Of a stretch of DNA of 64,000 nt, positions 1 to 11,989 are shown one piece after another. How positions within the stretch are numbered: position 1 is the stretch's first letter; each line of letters begins with the position of its first letter. A model generated the notes under the pieces. That model was not told the origin of the DNA, ran no database searches, and saw nothing but the letters and a program-made list of their open reading frames with translations. A program made the translations under genes and the position numbers. This DNA is from Diphasiastrum complanatum (lineage: Eukaryota > Streptophyta > Lycopodiopsida > Lycopodiales > Lycopodiaceae), in NCBI GenBank assembly GCA_029204225.1, contig CM055101.1, positions 31,811,683 through 31,875,682 on the forward strand. The letters are read 5' to 3'.

Positions 1-215
1 ATGCGATCAGCTGGTTGTGGCCAGTAGGCGGTCACACCAGGTGGTGGTTGCGAGAGGCCACCACCCATACAAATAGCTTCCTGACACATGTATGTGTTAG
101 TTTTCTTGGCGTGATAATACTCTTCTCTATATAAGATGTTTCATATGAATAGAATTGGCACTCTCTTTTGTGTTATGTCCTCTTGTAGTTAAGCATTCTT
201 GTTTTCTTTGTGTGC
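1..215. other. Unassigned left flank
   Basis: No coding region or repeat recognised. The last five bases before the LTR element (216-220, AATCC) are one copy of its target-site duplication. Confidence 0.4.
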
Positions 216-220
216 AATCC

Positions 221-592
221 AGTTACAAGCTAAGGTTCACTAGCTATGCTAGAAAGCAGGACTTAAGCTAGAAAGCAGGAAGAGAATGCTTAAGGAGGCT
301 AAAAGAGGAGCAATCATCATCAACTGAATAAAGATACAATGTTGCCCTACTTATACCCTCTCCCTGAATCAAATGGAGGATTCAAAAAAGGGAGGGAAAA
401 GGATTTGGAGGGAAAATAGTGCGCCCTCCCAATAGGAGGACCCCCACTCCACATCAATGTGACCAAGTCCTAAAAATATAACCAAATAGGGCCCAAGGCC
501 AATATATGAATAAAAAGAGCCCTTAGGCCTGCTTATGCATAATAACAATAAAAGAATGGACGCGGCGAATGTAATGAGCCAAGTTCATAACT
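221..592 (-). repeat. 3' LTR of the gag-protease element
   Basis: This 372-bp direct repeat matches 4628-4976. By eye the main difference is a stretch of about 20 bases around 488-515 that is present here and missing from the other LTR, plus scattered substitutions. In element orientation it starts AGTTATG and ends TGTAACT. Confidence 0.9.
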
Positions 593-601
593 CTCCCTTG
601 C
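593..601 (-). other. Polypurine tract
   Basis: In element orientation the bases next to the 3' LTR read GCAAGGGAG, the purine-rich primer position expected for plus-strand DNA synthesis. Confidence 0.6.
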
Positions 602-2251
602 AGAAAAACAAAGCCCTCCACCGGCTAGCAAGCACAATATCTATCTAAAACAATAATGTAAGCATGCTAAATACTGAAAAATCACGAACTAATGGAAATA
701 CTGATGGAGAGGACATAAGTCGTCACAACAGATATCCCAAAAGCATCATAACTGTGCAAAGTAAGTACTAAGCAAATACGACAATAAAGAATAGTCATAG
801 CTAGCCGAATCATGAAGCAGAGGGAACATCTACAATGACATCTGTAGTAGAGGAGAGAACTAAAGCCATGAGGGCTCGAGCCTGATCTGCCAATAATGGT
901 GTATGATAAAACACATCAATAGGCTCCCAAGTGGCCTCCTCAAGAGGACGACCATCCCACTCTCAAGAAAAACTGAATCTGCCGGCAGCGTCGACTATGG
1001 TGAAGGCGAACCTGGTGAATGGCAGCTGGTAAGAAAGGGAACAACTCAGGATCAACATCATGGCGACGAAGGGAACATCTCGGCCGCGTCATCAGAAACC
1101 AAGCAATATAGAATAGCCAGGAATGCCAAGGAACCAGAAGAAGATCAAGCAGCAACTAGGAATGCCAAGGTATCCGTAATGCCCAAGCTAGTAGAGGATC
1201 AGCCCAAAAGATAGGGACATCATACCAAGGTATCCAAAAAGCCCGAGAAGGTAAAACTGCATCAGCAACGGGAAGCCAATAAGGAAACTGAAAAAGAGAT
1301 GGACACTCATCGCGAATAGCCGCATCATACACGTAACCATCAACCATATGTGCAAGGTAGCAGCATCGGAAGACCAGCACCAAAGAGTAGGAACATAAGC
1401 AGGATAACAGGCACACTGTAACAGCATGGAAAAGCAAGCGATATGCCAGGAAACATGGAGCATAAAGAGATCATCCTGACAAAGGATAGCTAAAATGGAG
1501 AAATATGCACCAGCATGGTCAAAAGCCCAAGGTATCCATAAGGCCCTGAATGAGAAGTAGCAATGGCACACGGTACCCTCAAGGCCCATATCACGAGAAG
1601 AGCAGCATGCCAAAAGCTTTAGAAGGTCCAAGAAATCAATGCATCATCTAAAAAGACATGATGAGGCCCCAACTGAAAAACTGTAGCCGAAAAACTCATC
1701 CAAAAAGACCTCATATAGACATACCAATCCATCATAGGATACACCAAAAACGGATGGAGAATCGGATGATCCATCGGAACTGGCTGCAAGTGTAATCCCA
1801 AAGTACAAACCAGGCGCACAAGTGAGAATAGAAGAAATGCACTGGAACGAGGAACAGGATCTGCAACATCAGTAGCAAGCATCGGAGCAATATCCACGTG
1901 TATCTGGGAATGAGTATCAAAGCACATATGAGCAACACTGAAGTATATGGCAGCAACATCCCCAAAAACTATCCAAGAGAGGAGAAGGAACTCTCTCAAG
2001 GTACCCTGATGGTCTCGGAACACCAGAACAAAGTGGCAACTCAGCATCGGAGACCAAGCGATATGGAGCAACCCGAAATGATGGGGAACCTGAAGATCAC
2101 TTGGACAAACAGTAGCTGGAACCGAGGCAATAACCCAAGCCATCGGGATATGCCAAGCCTGACAATGAGCAACAATCTAAGGAACACATAGAGAGCCACA
2201 TGCATAATCATAGAGATATCGGCAACATAGGCGATCAATAATATGGAAAAA
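593..2251 (-). repeat. Non-coding 3' interior with degenerate repeats
   Basis: No polymerase domain is found in any frame. The stretch is built from recurring short motifs (plus strand: variants of CCAAGGTATCC and CCAAGCGATATGG). On the minus strand these give related peptides such as WHSWLLHIAWF near 2330-2270, GLLHIAWSP near 2100-2045 and WHSWLFYIAWF near 1140-1080. This looks like decayed tandem repetition rather than a protein domain. Confidence 0.5.
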
Positions 2252-3566
2252 TCAGCACCAATCAACAGGTCCAAATGAAAACCAAGCTATATGTAATAAC
2301 CAGGAATGCCATATAGCCATAGCATCGGCATGGACTGCATGAAACCTATATGTAGAAACACAAGGAGACTGAAGGATCCTCGTATACTCTTCTAAAAAGA
2401 TCCCAGCATATAAATACCCTAGATAAGTAATAGTGACCATCTGGCAAATATCCTCAGATGGAAAATGTGTAATGGTAAGGGCGAAAGGCTCATGAATCAT
2501 GTCAGGAACCGTAGAAATGTCATGAGGCAAATCACAAACCTCAAGCAGAGATCCATGGAATAAAGCGAAAGAAGATACAACCTGATCACCAATAGCGAGG
2601 GAACCAGCAAACGTGGACCTGTGAAGAACCCCATAGAAATCAGTAGGAACATCGGCCATAACGGACTCAAGAGATGGAGATATAGAGACCAATGGAGAAG
2701 ATACTGCACCAACCACCGAACCAGGAGGGCTATCTGAGGTAGGCGCAAAAGCAATAGTAGAAATACCACCAAGGTATACGGCCTCAATATCAATGAAACC
2801 AGGAATGACCACCGTATACGATATCTGTGAATCAAGGCATATAGGCGCAAGGCACATAGCAACAACCTGTATATCCGGAGCAGCATCAACCTGAGTAAGA
2901 GGACCCACAGTCGGTGAAAGTGAAGCAGCAACTAATGTACTCTGAATGGAAAGAAGAGCTGCATCATGAGCCTTTGGCAGGCTACGCATAAACTGCTTCC
3001 CGGTAACCAACTGATAGTCACTCTGGGAATCAATACCAGAAAGTAAATGATGTCGACCAACATGTGTAAAAGACAGTGTCTGCTGAGAAAGATCCACAAC
3101 AACAGTACCAAGTGATGAAAACCAATCTGCACCAAGAATAATGTCATAGCGCTCTAGAGGAATAATATAGAAATCTGCCTGTCCAGAGAAGTCACTAGTG
3201 CTATAGTCCAAGCCCTGAAACATCTGAGAACTGGAAAAAGAATGGGAACGAGCAACCTCGACACTGAGAGACTGTGTAGCAGAAATAGGTGTAGCACGAA
3301 TCCTGGTGGAAATGTAATTGCTAATAAATGAATGTGTACTGCCAATATCCACCAAAGCAATATACTCTCGCCCCAAAATGCGAACACGTAACCGAATAGA
3401 ACGAGGACCAGGACGCCCACCTGCCCAAGTAGCATAAGCAAGCTGTGCATGGCAAGCGGCGGAAGCAGGATCATCAGGAAGCGGGTCAACCGGCTCATCA
3501 ACAGAGTGTGGGTCAGGAGTATCAAGAATATGGATATAAACATCAAAATCATCAGGAGTAAGAGCC
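2252..3566 (-). pseudogene. Retropepsin-like region of the LTR element
   Basis: The reading frame continues from the end of gag to a stop at 2252. Its upstream part looks like a retroviral-type aspartic protease: VDIGSTHSFI stands where plant gypsy proteases have VDSGSTHNFI, and a later IILGADWF fits the conserved ILG...W segment. The catalytic D-S/T-G is D-I-G here, so proteolytic activity is doubtful. The remaining ~270 residues, rich in Ser, Pro and hydrophobic residues, match nothing I recognise. It uses a different frame from gag, so a frameshift is needed to join the two. There is no reverse transcriptase after it. Confidence 0.7.
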
Positions 3567-4561
3567 TCATGGTAAAAAAACAGCGATAGGAGGACCAGGA
3601 GGAACGGTAGTAGAAGAAGCCAAAGTAGGAGAAGCAGTGGAATGAGAGCAAGAAAGACGAGAAGAAGTGGATAACTCAGGATACTTATGCTGCAAGGTAG
3701 TAGCCAAGGAGATAGCATCTGAGAGAGTAAGAGGCCAAAAAGATGAGACATCATATCGTAAGGTGTCTCTAAGACCAGCAATAAAATGTGAAATAAGCTC
3801 TGTAGGATGAAGATCAGTAAAAAGGTAGGAAAGCTCAATAAACTGATCAATATAAGCAATCAAATCACTAGTATGGCGAAGGCTACGAAACGGATCACGT
3901 TGGCGAACCAACCATTGTGGGTCAATCATAGCCATATGAAGATCATGCCGAAAAGTAGGCCATATATGTAATCCCTCACGAGTAGGCTCAGAGCGATAGA
4001 CACGCCACCAAGTCTGAGCTCGACCATCTAAATGTAACGCAGCCAACTGCACTTTTTGGGTTTCAGTCTTGGGATACATAAGTAATAGGTCTCTAACTTA
4101 GAGAACCAATTTTCCAAGATATTCCCATCAGATGAACCAGAATAAGTAGTAAGCTGGATGCGATCACGAAAATCACGAGCAAAATGAGGCTCAAGATTAC
4201 CTGAAAAAGTAGAAGAAGGAAATCCTAGTGGTGCGGAGGGAAATCCAAGTGGTGGTACAGAAGACCCGAAAGGAGACCCATAAGAACTAGCACTATATGA
4301 AGGGAGACCAAACGTACTACCAAAAGCACCTCCTGAAGATGGAGATGGAGCAGGAGCAGGCGTACTCAAAATAGGAAATAAAGGTGCTTTACCAGGACGA
4401 TGAAGAATGTCTGGGGGGGTGGTATCCCCTCGTGGTAGGATAGTCTCAAGGCTAGAAAGAATACCATCAATACGACTCTCAAGATGATCCATGCGGGAAT
4501 CAATATGTGTAAAACGATCATCTAAAGAGCTCTGCGGAGGGTCTTCTGATGAAGTCGCCAT
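3567..4561 (-). pseudogene. Gag of the LTR element, one frameshift
   Basis: It starts at an ATG (4561) shortly after the 5' LTR and primer site. The first ~160 residues contain a heptad-like stretch near the N-terminus and a Ser/Pro/Gly-rich linker, then enter the retrotransposon gag fold (LENWFSKLETYY). Near 4085 the frame shifts by one base and gag continues as VQLAALHLDGRAQTWW and on to 3567, the typical plant Ty3-gypsy capsid signature. No CCHC zinc knuckle is visible. The frameshift means the present copy does not encode one continuous gag. Confidence 0.8.
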
Positions 4562-4615
4562 AGGGACTAAGGAAGAGACAAAAACCTGAGGGAGAGGACG
4601 TTTGTCGTCACTCCA

Positions 4616-4627
4616 ACTTAGATACCA
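4616..4627 (-). other. Primer-binding site (tRNA-Met-like)
   Basis: In element orientation TGGTATCTAAGT starts directly after the 5' LTR. The first seven bases match the canonical initiator-Met primer site TGGTATCAGAGC; the rest differs. Confidence 0.65.
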
Positions 4628-4976
4628 AGTTACAAGCTAAGATTCACTAGTTATGCTAGAAAGCAGGACTTAAGCTAGAAAGCAGGAAGAGAATGCTTAA
4701 GGAGGCTAAAAGAGGAGCAATCATCATCAACTGAATAAAGGAATACAATGTTGCCCTACTTATACCCTCTCCCTGAATCAAATGGAGATTCAAAAAAGGG
4801 AGGGAAAAGGATTTGGAGGGAAAATAGTGCGCCCTCCCAATAGGAGGACCCCCACTCCAAATCAATGTGACCAAGTCCTAAAAATATAACCAAAAATAAA
4901 AAGCCCTTAGGCCTGCTTATGCATAATAACAATAAAAGAATGGACGCGGCGAATGTAATGAGCTAAGTCCATAACT
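4628..4976 (-). repeat. 5' LTR of the gag-protease element
   Basis: A 349-bp direct repeat of 221-592, followed by target duplication AATCC (4977-4981). As the 5' LTR of a minus-strand element it would hold its promoter. Confidence 0.9.
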
Positions 4977-4981
4977 AATCC

Positions 4982-6937
4982 ATTTTGAGTTGACTATTGA
5001 TTCTTACTCTGATTGAATGACATGTGCATAGAATTAGTATGATGAATTTATCACGTTTGTGATGGGAGAGGAGGGAGGGGGTGTTCTTGAGTTCCATGTT
5101 TCTAAAAACATTTGAAGCTACTTGCTTGAAATTTGTATTGAGGTTGATAAGTTGCAGCATGTCAAAGTGAAAGGTGGGTCCCAGACCCCATAATACATAT
5201 CCATTACATATTAAGAATTGAGGTTTGCCAGCAAGTTCAATTGTGATAGATTTATGCAACTACTACTATAAGCAGCACCACTGTAAACTACAATTTTTAG
5301 CAAGCTATTCTTTATTTAGAATGATCTCATCTCTTGATCTTTGACTTAACCCATTTGTTCCTTCAGTATTTTGAATGATTAGTGTCATGTTTAGAATCAT
5401 CAATTGTGGTTATAGGGGGAGTGATCAATCCACGTGTTCATTCTACTTTTGTGATTGCTAATCCTTCTTACAATGGATCAAGGACAATCAATTGGCAATA
5501 GTTACAACTGTAGTAACCTTGGAAATTGGACCTATCAATGTTGCAAGAAGAGGGGAGGTTTGAAGGCTAAGAAATCTAAGGATAAGCATGATGTGAAAGA
5601 GGTTGTGTCAGGCTCTCCCTGAAGTACACTCATACACAGACCTCAGTAAAGCGTGTACAGATGGATCTCAAACTCAAAATTTATGGAAGTCACAGTAAGT
5701 AAATTGTATCTTGTCTTGTGGTGGACCATGTGGTTGAGAGAAACCATTGATGCAAGTGCAAGATAGAAGACTTGTCTTGTGCATGGCTCTTGAGACCACA
5801 GGGTGGTTCATTTAGTGTACCTGCTGTTATTGAACATACTCCCACTTTTGCCTGGATGAGAAATTTTAGGTGGTGTCTGGAGTATATAAAAATCGATGCT
5901 TGCTTGTAGTCACTTTCAAGGAAGAGAAATTTGCGATGCAGGTGATGCCATGACTAGTCACCATGCTAAGAATGCGTCAAGTACCTCTACAAAGACTATA
6001 GGCTGAATACACAAGCATCTTTCTAACTGTCGATGGAGATTACTATTTTCCAGCAGGTTTATACTTTATGGGATTCCTGTCTGCATTGGAATTATGTCCA
6101 ACTGTCGCTGTCTAGTTTTTCTATGAGCATGATTCTAGTTCTATATTACCCAAATCGTTGAAGTTGTTAACTTGACGGATCATCAGAAAGAGAATAACCA
6201 GATTACAATTTCAGAGGTTCATCTTTCATGGTCATTAGCGGTATCAGTAGGCTATTACAGTAAGTTGGTTCAGGTGTTATGGTGCCACGCAGATGAGAAA
6301 TATGATTTAAACTCTTTCTGAAGATTCAGTACTATCTCTTAGAACATCAATTTGACCTTGTTTGTTTTCGTTCCTTCTCATCACCCCACTCCAACAACGG
6401 GACAAATGCTAAAATGCTTTATGGCTGCAATTCAGGCATTGCTGCTAAAATGTCAAAACTTTTTGTACTTGGTTCCGATTCCAAACTGCGTATCGATGTA
6501 ACTTTGGTTTCAGTTAGGGACTTCGCTTTTTCAAATATGCTACTTGTTTAGAGCACCTGAATAATTTCAACTTTTTGCATTTACAGACCTTTATGATTTG
6601 TTAAATTTGTGCTTTTTGTTCTCATCCTGCATCACCCTTTAGGTTACACTTGGGAAACCTCATCTTGTGAAGCTTTAGCTTTTATTGTTAGGCTGCTGTT
6701 GCTCTCAGCCACAATGTCACCTAGGAGTTGCTTCAGTTTCAGTTTGCATATCATTACTAAAGCTTGGGAATTTGGGGTAACAGGTTCTTACTGCCGAGGT
6801 TAATGCTAACATTCTTGACAATACTGTCAACAGAATTATCTGTTTGAATCTTGATCTGTTGCTCATAGTAATGTGGAGTTAATGCTACCCAGTGCAGGTT
6901 ACATAGAAATGATTTGAAGTGTTTCATGGTTCTGCAG
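4982..6937. other. Unassigned sequence, probably PMI1 intron
   Basis: No conserved domain recognised. A 49-codon plus-strand ORF (5473-5622), rich in Lys, Cys and Asn, is open but matches nothing I know. The stretch ends in a pyrimidine-containing tract and TGCAG at 6937, a splice acceptor for the exon that follows. Earlier PMI1 exons are not visible here and probably lie beyond the window's left edge. Confidence 0.4.
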
Positions 6938-8090
6938 ATATGCACCTTTAGGTCCTGGACAGGAGGGCAGTGAACTTGGTGTTGACTATATCAGTTCATC
7001 TATGAAGGGCGGCTTTTTATCTGACAGTCACCAACTAAAGAATAAAACACTGTCAAGTGGTAGTAGGAATTTAAAAAGGCATAGGAAGGTTTGTGACGTG
7101 AACTCAGAAGCTATTGTCTCCCTTGAGGATCTCGCGCCTATTGCGATGGAAAAGATTGAGGCTTTGGCATTGGAGGGATTGAAGATACAGTCAGATATGG
7201 CTGAGGAAGATGCGCCTTACAGCGTAGATGCAATGTCTTGGAACGAAGCAGATGCCATAGGGAGCAGGAAGCAAACGAATGATGGTTTCAACTTGCTGGC
7301 GGGATTTGCAGCCAGCCAGCTCTTGGAGGGATCTAACTTGCAGCAAGAGGAGGCTGGGGGAGAAAGTTTTATGTCATCAGCAATTTCATTGGAAGAGTGG
7401 ATGAGACTGGATGCAGGCTTATATGATGATGCTGAAACTAATGAGAATACCCTTGCGACCTTGGCTGCACATAATACTAATCACAATAGCCTTGTAGGAG
7501 GCACTAGCAAGCAGGGACTCGTACAAAACAAAGGCCCGAGGCCATGTGCAGGAGGTGGCGGGGGATTCATGGGGGATACTTTGACTCTGGCAATGCTGGT
7601 CCAGCTAAGGGACCCACTTCAGAATTTTGAACCAGTAGGGGCACCGATGATGGCATTGGTTCAAGCTGAACGTGTCCTTGTCCCACCTCGTCCAAAGTTA
7701 TGGAGGAGGGTGTCTGTGATGGGAAATGGTGAGGATGATGAAGATCAGAACAAAACTGAGCAGCAGCAACAATTCAAGATTATAGGAGTTCATGTTTCTG
7801 GCTTAAAACCCAGTGAAGATATTAAGGAAGATAAGAAGAAACTTTGGGGAAGTCAGAAGCAGCAGCAGTCAGGCTCTCGCTGGCTTCTTGCCAACGGCAT
7901 GGCCAAATTAGCCAAGCCAGCACTTCTAAAATCAAAACCTGTGCCTTTCACACCAAAGGCAAAACAAAGTGAGTCATTGTGGAGCATATCATCTCACATT
8001 CAGGGGAATGGGAAGAAGTGGCAGCAAAGTTCAGCCAGAAACTCCCTCGTCCGAAATCCTGATGTGACTTTTTGTAAGAGCAAACGGTAG
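6938..8090 (+). CDS. PMI1: PMI1-like protein, C-terminal exon (partial gene)
   Basis: Last coding exon of a PLASTID MOVEMENT IMPAIRED 1-type protein, a plant cytosolic/peripheral-membrane factor known for light-driven chloroplast and nuclear positioning. The exon is open from the acceptor TGCAG (6937) to TAG at 8088-8090 (383 residues) and opens with YAPLGPGQEGSEL. Family landmarks, in order: SLEDLAPIAMEKIEALALEG, SEEDAPYS-like AEEDAPYSV, SLEEWMRLDAG, LTLAMLVQLRDPLQNFEPVG, MALVQAERVLVPPRPK, the QQQSGSRWLLANGM block, and a LysM-like tail starting SLWSISSHIQGNGKKW. The N-terminal C2-type domain is missing because its exons are not in this window. The tail is shorter than I recall for Arabidopsis PMI1. 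The exon looks intact. Confidence 0.88.
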
Positions 8091-9950
8091 CTCTTTTCTT
8101 TGACTTGGAGTGTGGCAGTACTGTGAAGAACTTGTGTCGTGAAAAGTCATGTAAATGATACAAGTAATTGTAAGTTTATTGTACATACATACATTAGTCT
8201 TCTCTTTCCTTAGTTCACAAAAACAAAAGAGTTTTTTTTATTGACATGTGAAAGCTGCAGCCTTGTAGATCATTGTCACAGGTGGCTTACTTTTGTGTAA
8301 TCAAGTCTTGTACCATAGCATTGTAGTTTGTTTGTCTGGTACACCATCACTGAGGATTGCAAGTTCTTCGTCATTTTTGCTGTTTAGCCCTGAGAATGCA
8401 GGTTTGGAGTAAGAGAAGAGTGTGAATTGAGGCTGGCTCAAGCATCACGCGATTTTTTAATTATTTTTGTATGGTAATGTTCACAAATCAGGAATTTTTT
8501 TCAAATAAAACAAAGTTTGTTAATATCAGTGGAATTGTGACTAATAAAAGCTTCAGTATATTTAAAACTTGTTCAGTTTGGTTTTCCTTTGCGGGAGGTA
8601 TCTGAGACACTCAGTAGAGCAGACTTGAATTGTAGTTTAATAATTTTATCAGGATAGATTTTCACTTTGCTGTAGAGCCATGGTGGAGTGATTAGCACTC
8701 ATAATTGTAGAACAATGGTCAAAAGAAAAGCAACGAGCAACTGATGGCTGTCAGTGAATGATGTTTACTGAAAGGGTCTACAGACTATGAAGCTTTGTGG
8801 TGGCACGATCAGCGCGATACATGTGACCGTAAGCTGCAAAGAGCAGCATTTTAGTTAGAAGATTGCCCAAATCCTTGCACACATGTGACAACATATTAGA
8901 GTTTCGCAAGAATTTTGTTAGACATCGTAGAATTTTGGTTTAGGCTACAATTATGGGCTCTTTGCCTCATTGTGAAAGGGCATCCTTGTGTGGTTTGTTG
9001 AGTTTTGAAATGCCAATGGCAATCAATGTAATATGTAAATAGACTAACACTCGCTCATAGACAATTAGTAGGAAGTAGGCCAATCCATGGAACAAAAATG
9101 CATGTGTATTAGAAAACTTGAGATGTGGACTTGAAGCCTAGTCAAATGGCATTTTAGTTGTTCCAGATTTTAAGCCAGTGGAGATAGTGATTTGTATGAG
9201 TCAATAACTTAATTGCAACTTTGTGTTGATATGAATCAAATAAGTGAATTTTCAATTCTAGTTATTTGTTTAACACCACATGGACCAATTTTCATTGATT
9301 TTTGTAAGAAGATGGTAGTTTAATCTTGGGGAGTGCTTCATGTGTTTGTTGTTTCATAAAGAATAAACAAACTGGTATTAAGCCTAAAGAAAGATAAATT
9401 TTGACTACTTATCATCGATTGATTACATGATATCTTTTAGCTTTTATAAAAAAACTCTCACCAATTTTTTGTGAAATAACTCTGTGTAGGGATACTTTCG
9501 AGCCTCATGCTCTAATTTTGGTAATGCCTAATATGTGGTTGTACGATATACACAATGAAAGCTCGTGCTATCAAGGACCCTTGCATTAAAAAAACTGCGG
9601 TTATTGTGTTCTGAGCAATCATTATTCCATGGCCAAACAAGAGCGATTATATAGAAAGAGATGATTTTAAGATAAGGTCAAATGGAGAGCAAATGAGTTT
9701 TAGGAGATGAAGGAATCCATTCTTCTTTTTTCTACAGAGTGCAATGCTACACTTTAGTTTGGTTTGAAACTCAACAATGTTGAGATAGTAGAAGGCCACA
9801 AGGTACAATATATCAACCAAGCCAACAATTTAGTGTGCAATTAGAAAAGCACCTTTGGTGGATTGCGATATTTGAGGTTTTGAATGTTAACAAATGCGAG
9901 TTTCCCAATGTAATTCAATCACAAAGCCATATTGAATCTAATATCGGTTC
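8091..9950. other. 3' flank of PMI1, no other gene seen
   Basis: AT-rich, stops in all frames. A consensus AATAAA at 8505-8510, about 415 bases after the PMI1 stop, is a possible poly(A) signal. Nothing else is recognisable. Confidence 0.4.
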
Positions 9951-10200
9951 AACGCGGCTGAATGATTCTGGTTGGGGACTTTTGAACAAGGCGCGCCTTA
10001 ATTCGATATTCTGTAGGAGGGGCTGATGTCGCTTCAGCGCGTGAATGATTACAATCGGGGTGTCTAGAACAAGGCGTGCGTTGATTCGATATTCCGTAAG
10101 AAGAGGGTGATATCGCATTAGCTTGCAAAAATGAGAAATAAGTGGACGTAAAATGAAGGCGTGCGTCCATTCGATATTGCGAGAGAAGGCCAGAGAACAA
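9951..10200. repeat. Degenerate ~84-bp tandem repeat, three copies
   Basis: Three head-to-tail units begin near 9951, 10036 and 10120. Each carries AAGGCGYGC followed about ten bases later by ATTCGATATT, and units 1 and 2 also share GTGAATGATT-like sequence. They are GC-richer than their surroundings. Confidence 0.7.
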
Positions 10201-11820
10201 AATAATAATGTAGTTATGACAAAAAGATCACAAAATTTCAGTAAATTAGGTGGTGCTCATATTTATGCATGGTACATGGGTGTTCAGTAGATTGATTAGA
10301 CAAAATTTCATGCATGAAGCTATTTTTAGCAATTCTAGTTTAAAAACTTGATTTCCTAGTTTCTAGGCAATTTACGTAAAAAATTTGATTTTTTTTTAGA
10401 AATCACTACATGTCATATTTGATGCATGCCGGATGTTTCGAAATCCTTAAAATCCTAGTTTACGTAAAATTTGAACTATGGATGTTTTGGATGTGTTCAA
10501 ATTCGTTGAATATTGATCAGATAGAAATCGCTTGTAAAGTGGTTGATCTTACTACATTGAAACAGTCAATTTTTAAGGTCACAGTTCCTTTCATTTTTAG
10601 TTGTAGATATTGAAATCTGTCAAGTAATTGGAGCATTTCTTGCTTTTTGGGATCAGTAAAGACCAAATTTAACGCAAATCTTATTGGAACAGTTTCTATC
10701 TGATCCATAAGGGGATTTGCCAATAATTGAGTGTGGCACTTAAATAGTTGAACAATTAAAATAGTGTGGTTCATTAGTAGTTAAAGTACTACTGATACCA
10801 AATTGAACTTTATCCTAGCACAAATTTGGGGCTTTTAGCCTGAGCCATATTTGCAAGGGAGGAAAGAGATGAAGCCTAAGGGGTAGTTGATTGGTTGATC
10901 CAGTCAATCAGTTTTGTTAATCTATCGTCAATTCCTGAAGTATAACTGATAACAAATGAGAATAGCAATTGGGAATTAATAAAGAAGACTGCCTCTAGGA
11001 AATTGGTTTCCTTTTCCCCAGTGATAATTAGAATTTCGAGAGATCAAAGATTCTAAGAGAAAAGTGAGTGGCAAGTCAGATAATCCATTTATGGAACCAT
11101 CTCTGTTTTGCAATTGGATTTGGATCTTGCAAGTGATGGCAGATGAAAGGTGTTCCATACAGGAATCTAGTAATTTGGGTTCTATTTGTGACATTATAGA
11201 GTGTTCTTTTATAATGACTAAAACAACCAAGAGAAATTCTAACATGTAAAAGAATTAAGTTCTTTTTTACCGATTCTGAAATAGATATTGGATATCTAGG
11301 ACAATATGGTATTTGGTTTTGTTGAGATCCATGTTCCTTTTGGGTTAGTGAATACACTTGAGGCAATTCATCTGTACTTGAACGATACATTTTCGTCTTG
11401 TCCATGTTGGGGTACAATGTGAAGTGGTATTCTTTTGGTAACACTTAAGGAGCATGAGGGATTCCCTGGATTCGGTTGTGAAACTGATCCCATTAGAAAA
11501 AATATTAGGACTCAAAATGGGCCCTTTGTCAAGATGCTTTTTTTTACTTCGCACGCTTTCAACGCTTATGTGTCCCAATCAATGGTGTCCATCTGTGACG
11601 AACTGTAACAATGGTTGACGGACGGAAATCGTTTTTAACTATCCCGGCCAAATTTTCGTGATTTTCAAATATCCCACCGGGCAGAACAAACGATTGTGAT
11701 TGGACCACAGTTACTACCCGAATACTCTTTTGTTGCACATCTTTGTACACTCGAGGTTGATTTGACATCAATAGTCGTAAAGTGTAGTTAGCTATTCCTT
11801 GTAGTTTAGGAACTTCTTGT
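10201..11820. other. Unassigned AT-rich sequence
   Basis: Only short ORFs without recognisable domains. No repeat structure noticed. Confidence 0.35.
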
Positions 11821-11930
11821 CATTCTTAGGTATACCTCTCATCTTCTCGCCCTCTCTGTTATTTCGGATTGCCATTCTTTGGTTTACCTCTCATTCTCTT
11901 TGTTCTCTCTGTTATTTTAGATTGTCATTG
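11821..11930. repeat. Two-copy tandem repeat of ~53 bp
   Basis: The unit contains TACCTCTCAT, then CTCTCTGTTATTT, then GATTG(C/T)CATT. Copies start near 11821 and 11873 and differ by several substitutions and small indels. Confidence 0.6.
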
Positions 11931-11989
11931 TATAGTTGGATATAGGATAGTCAAATAGTCTTTTTGACTTGGGCAAACCAGATCTAGAT

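Larger units (their letters stand above)
221..4976 (-). mobile_element. Complete LTR retrotransposon, gag-protease only
   Basis: A 4756-bp element bounded by two near-identical LTRs (221-592 and 4628-4976) and flanked by the 5-bp target duplication AATCC at 216-220 and 4977-4981. A primer-binding-site-like TGGTATC next to the right LTR and a purine-rich AAGGGAG next to the left LTR both put it on the minus strand. The interior encodes a gag-like region followed by a retropepsin-like region. I find no reverse transcriptase, RNase H or integrase, and the last 1.7 kb is not clearly coding. The LTR ends are AGTTA...TAACT rather than TG...CA. The gag and protease resemble Ty3-gypsy types. It was probably mobilised in trans (inference). 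Confidence 0.9.

Noticed and set aside
1156-2143. Several 90-170-codon minus-strand ORFs in the first LTR element
   Set aside because: They overlap in different frames, lack any polymerase motif and derive from the repetitive 3' interior.
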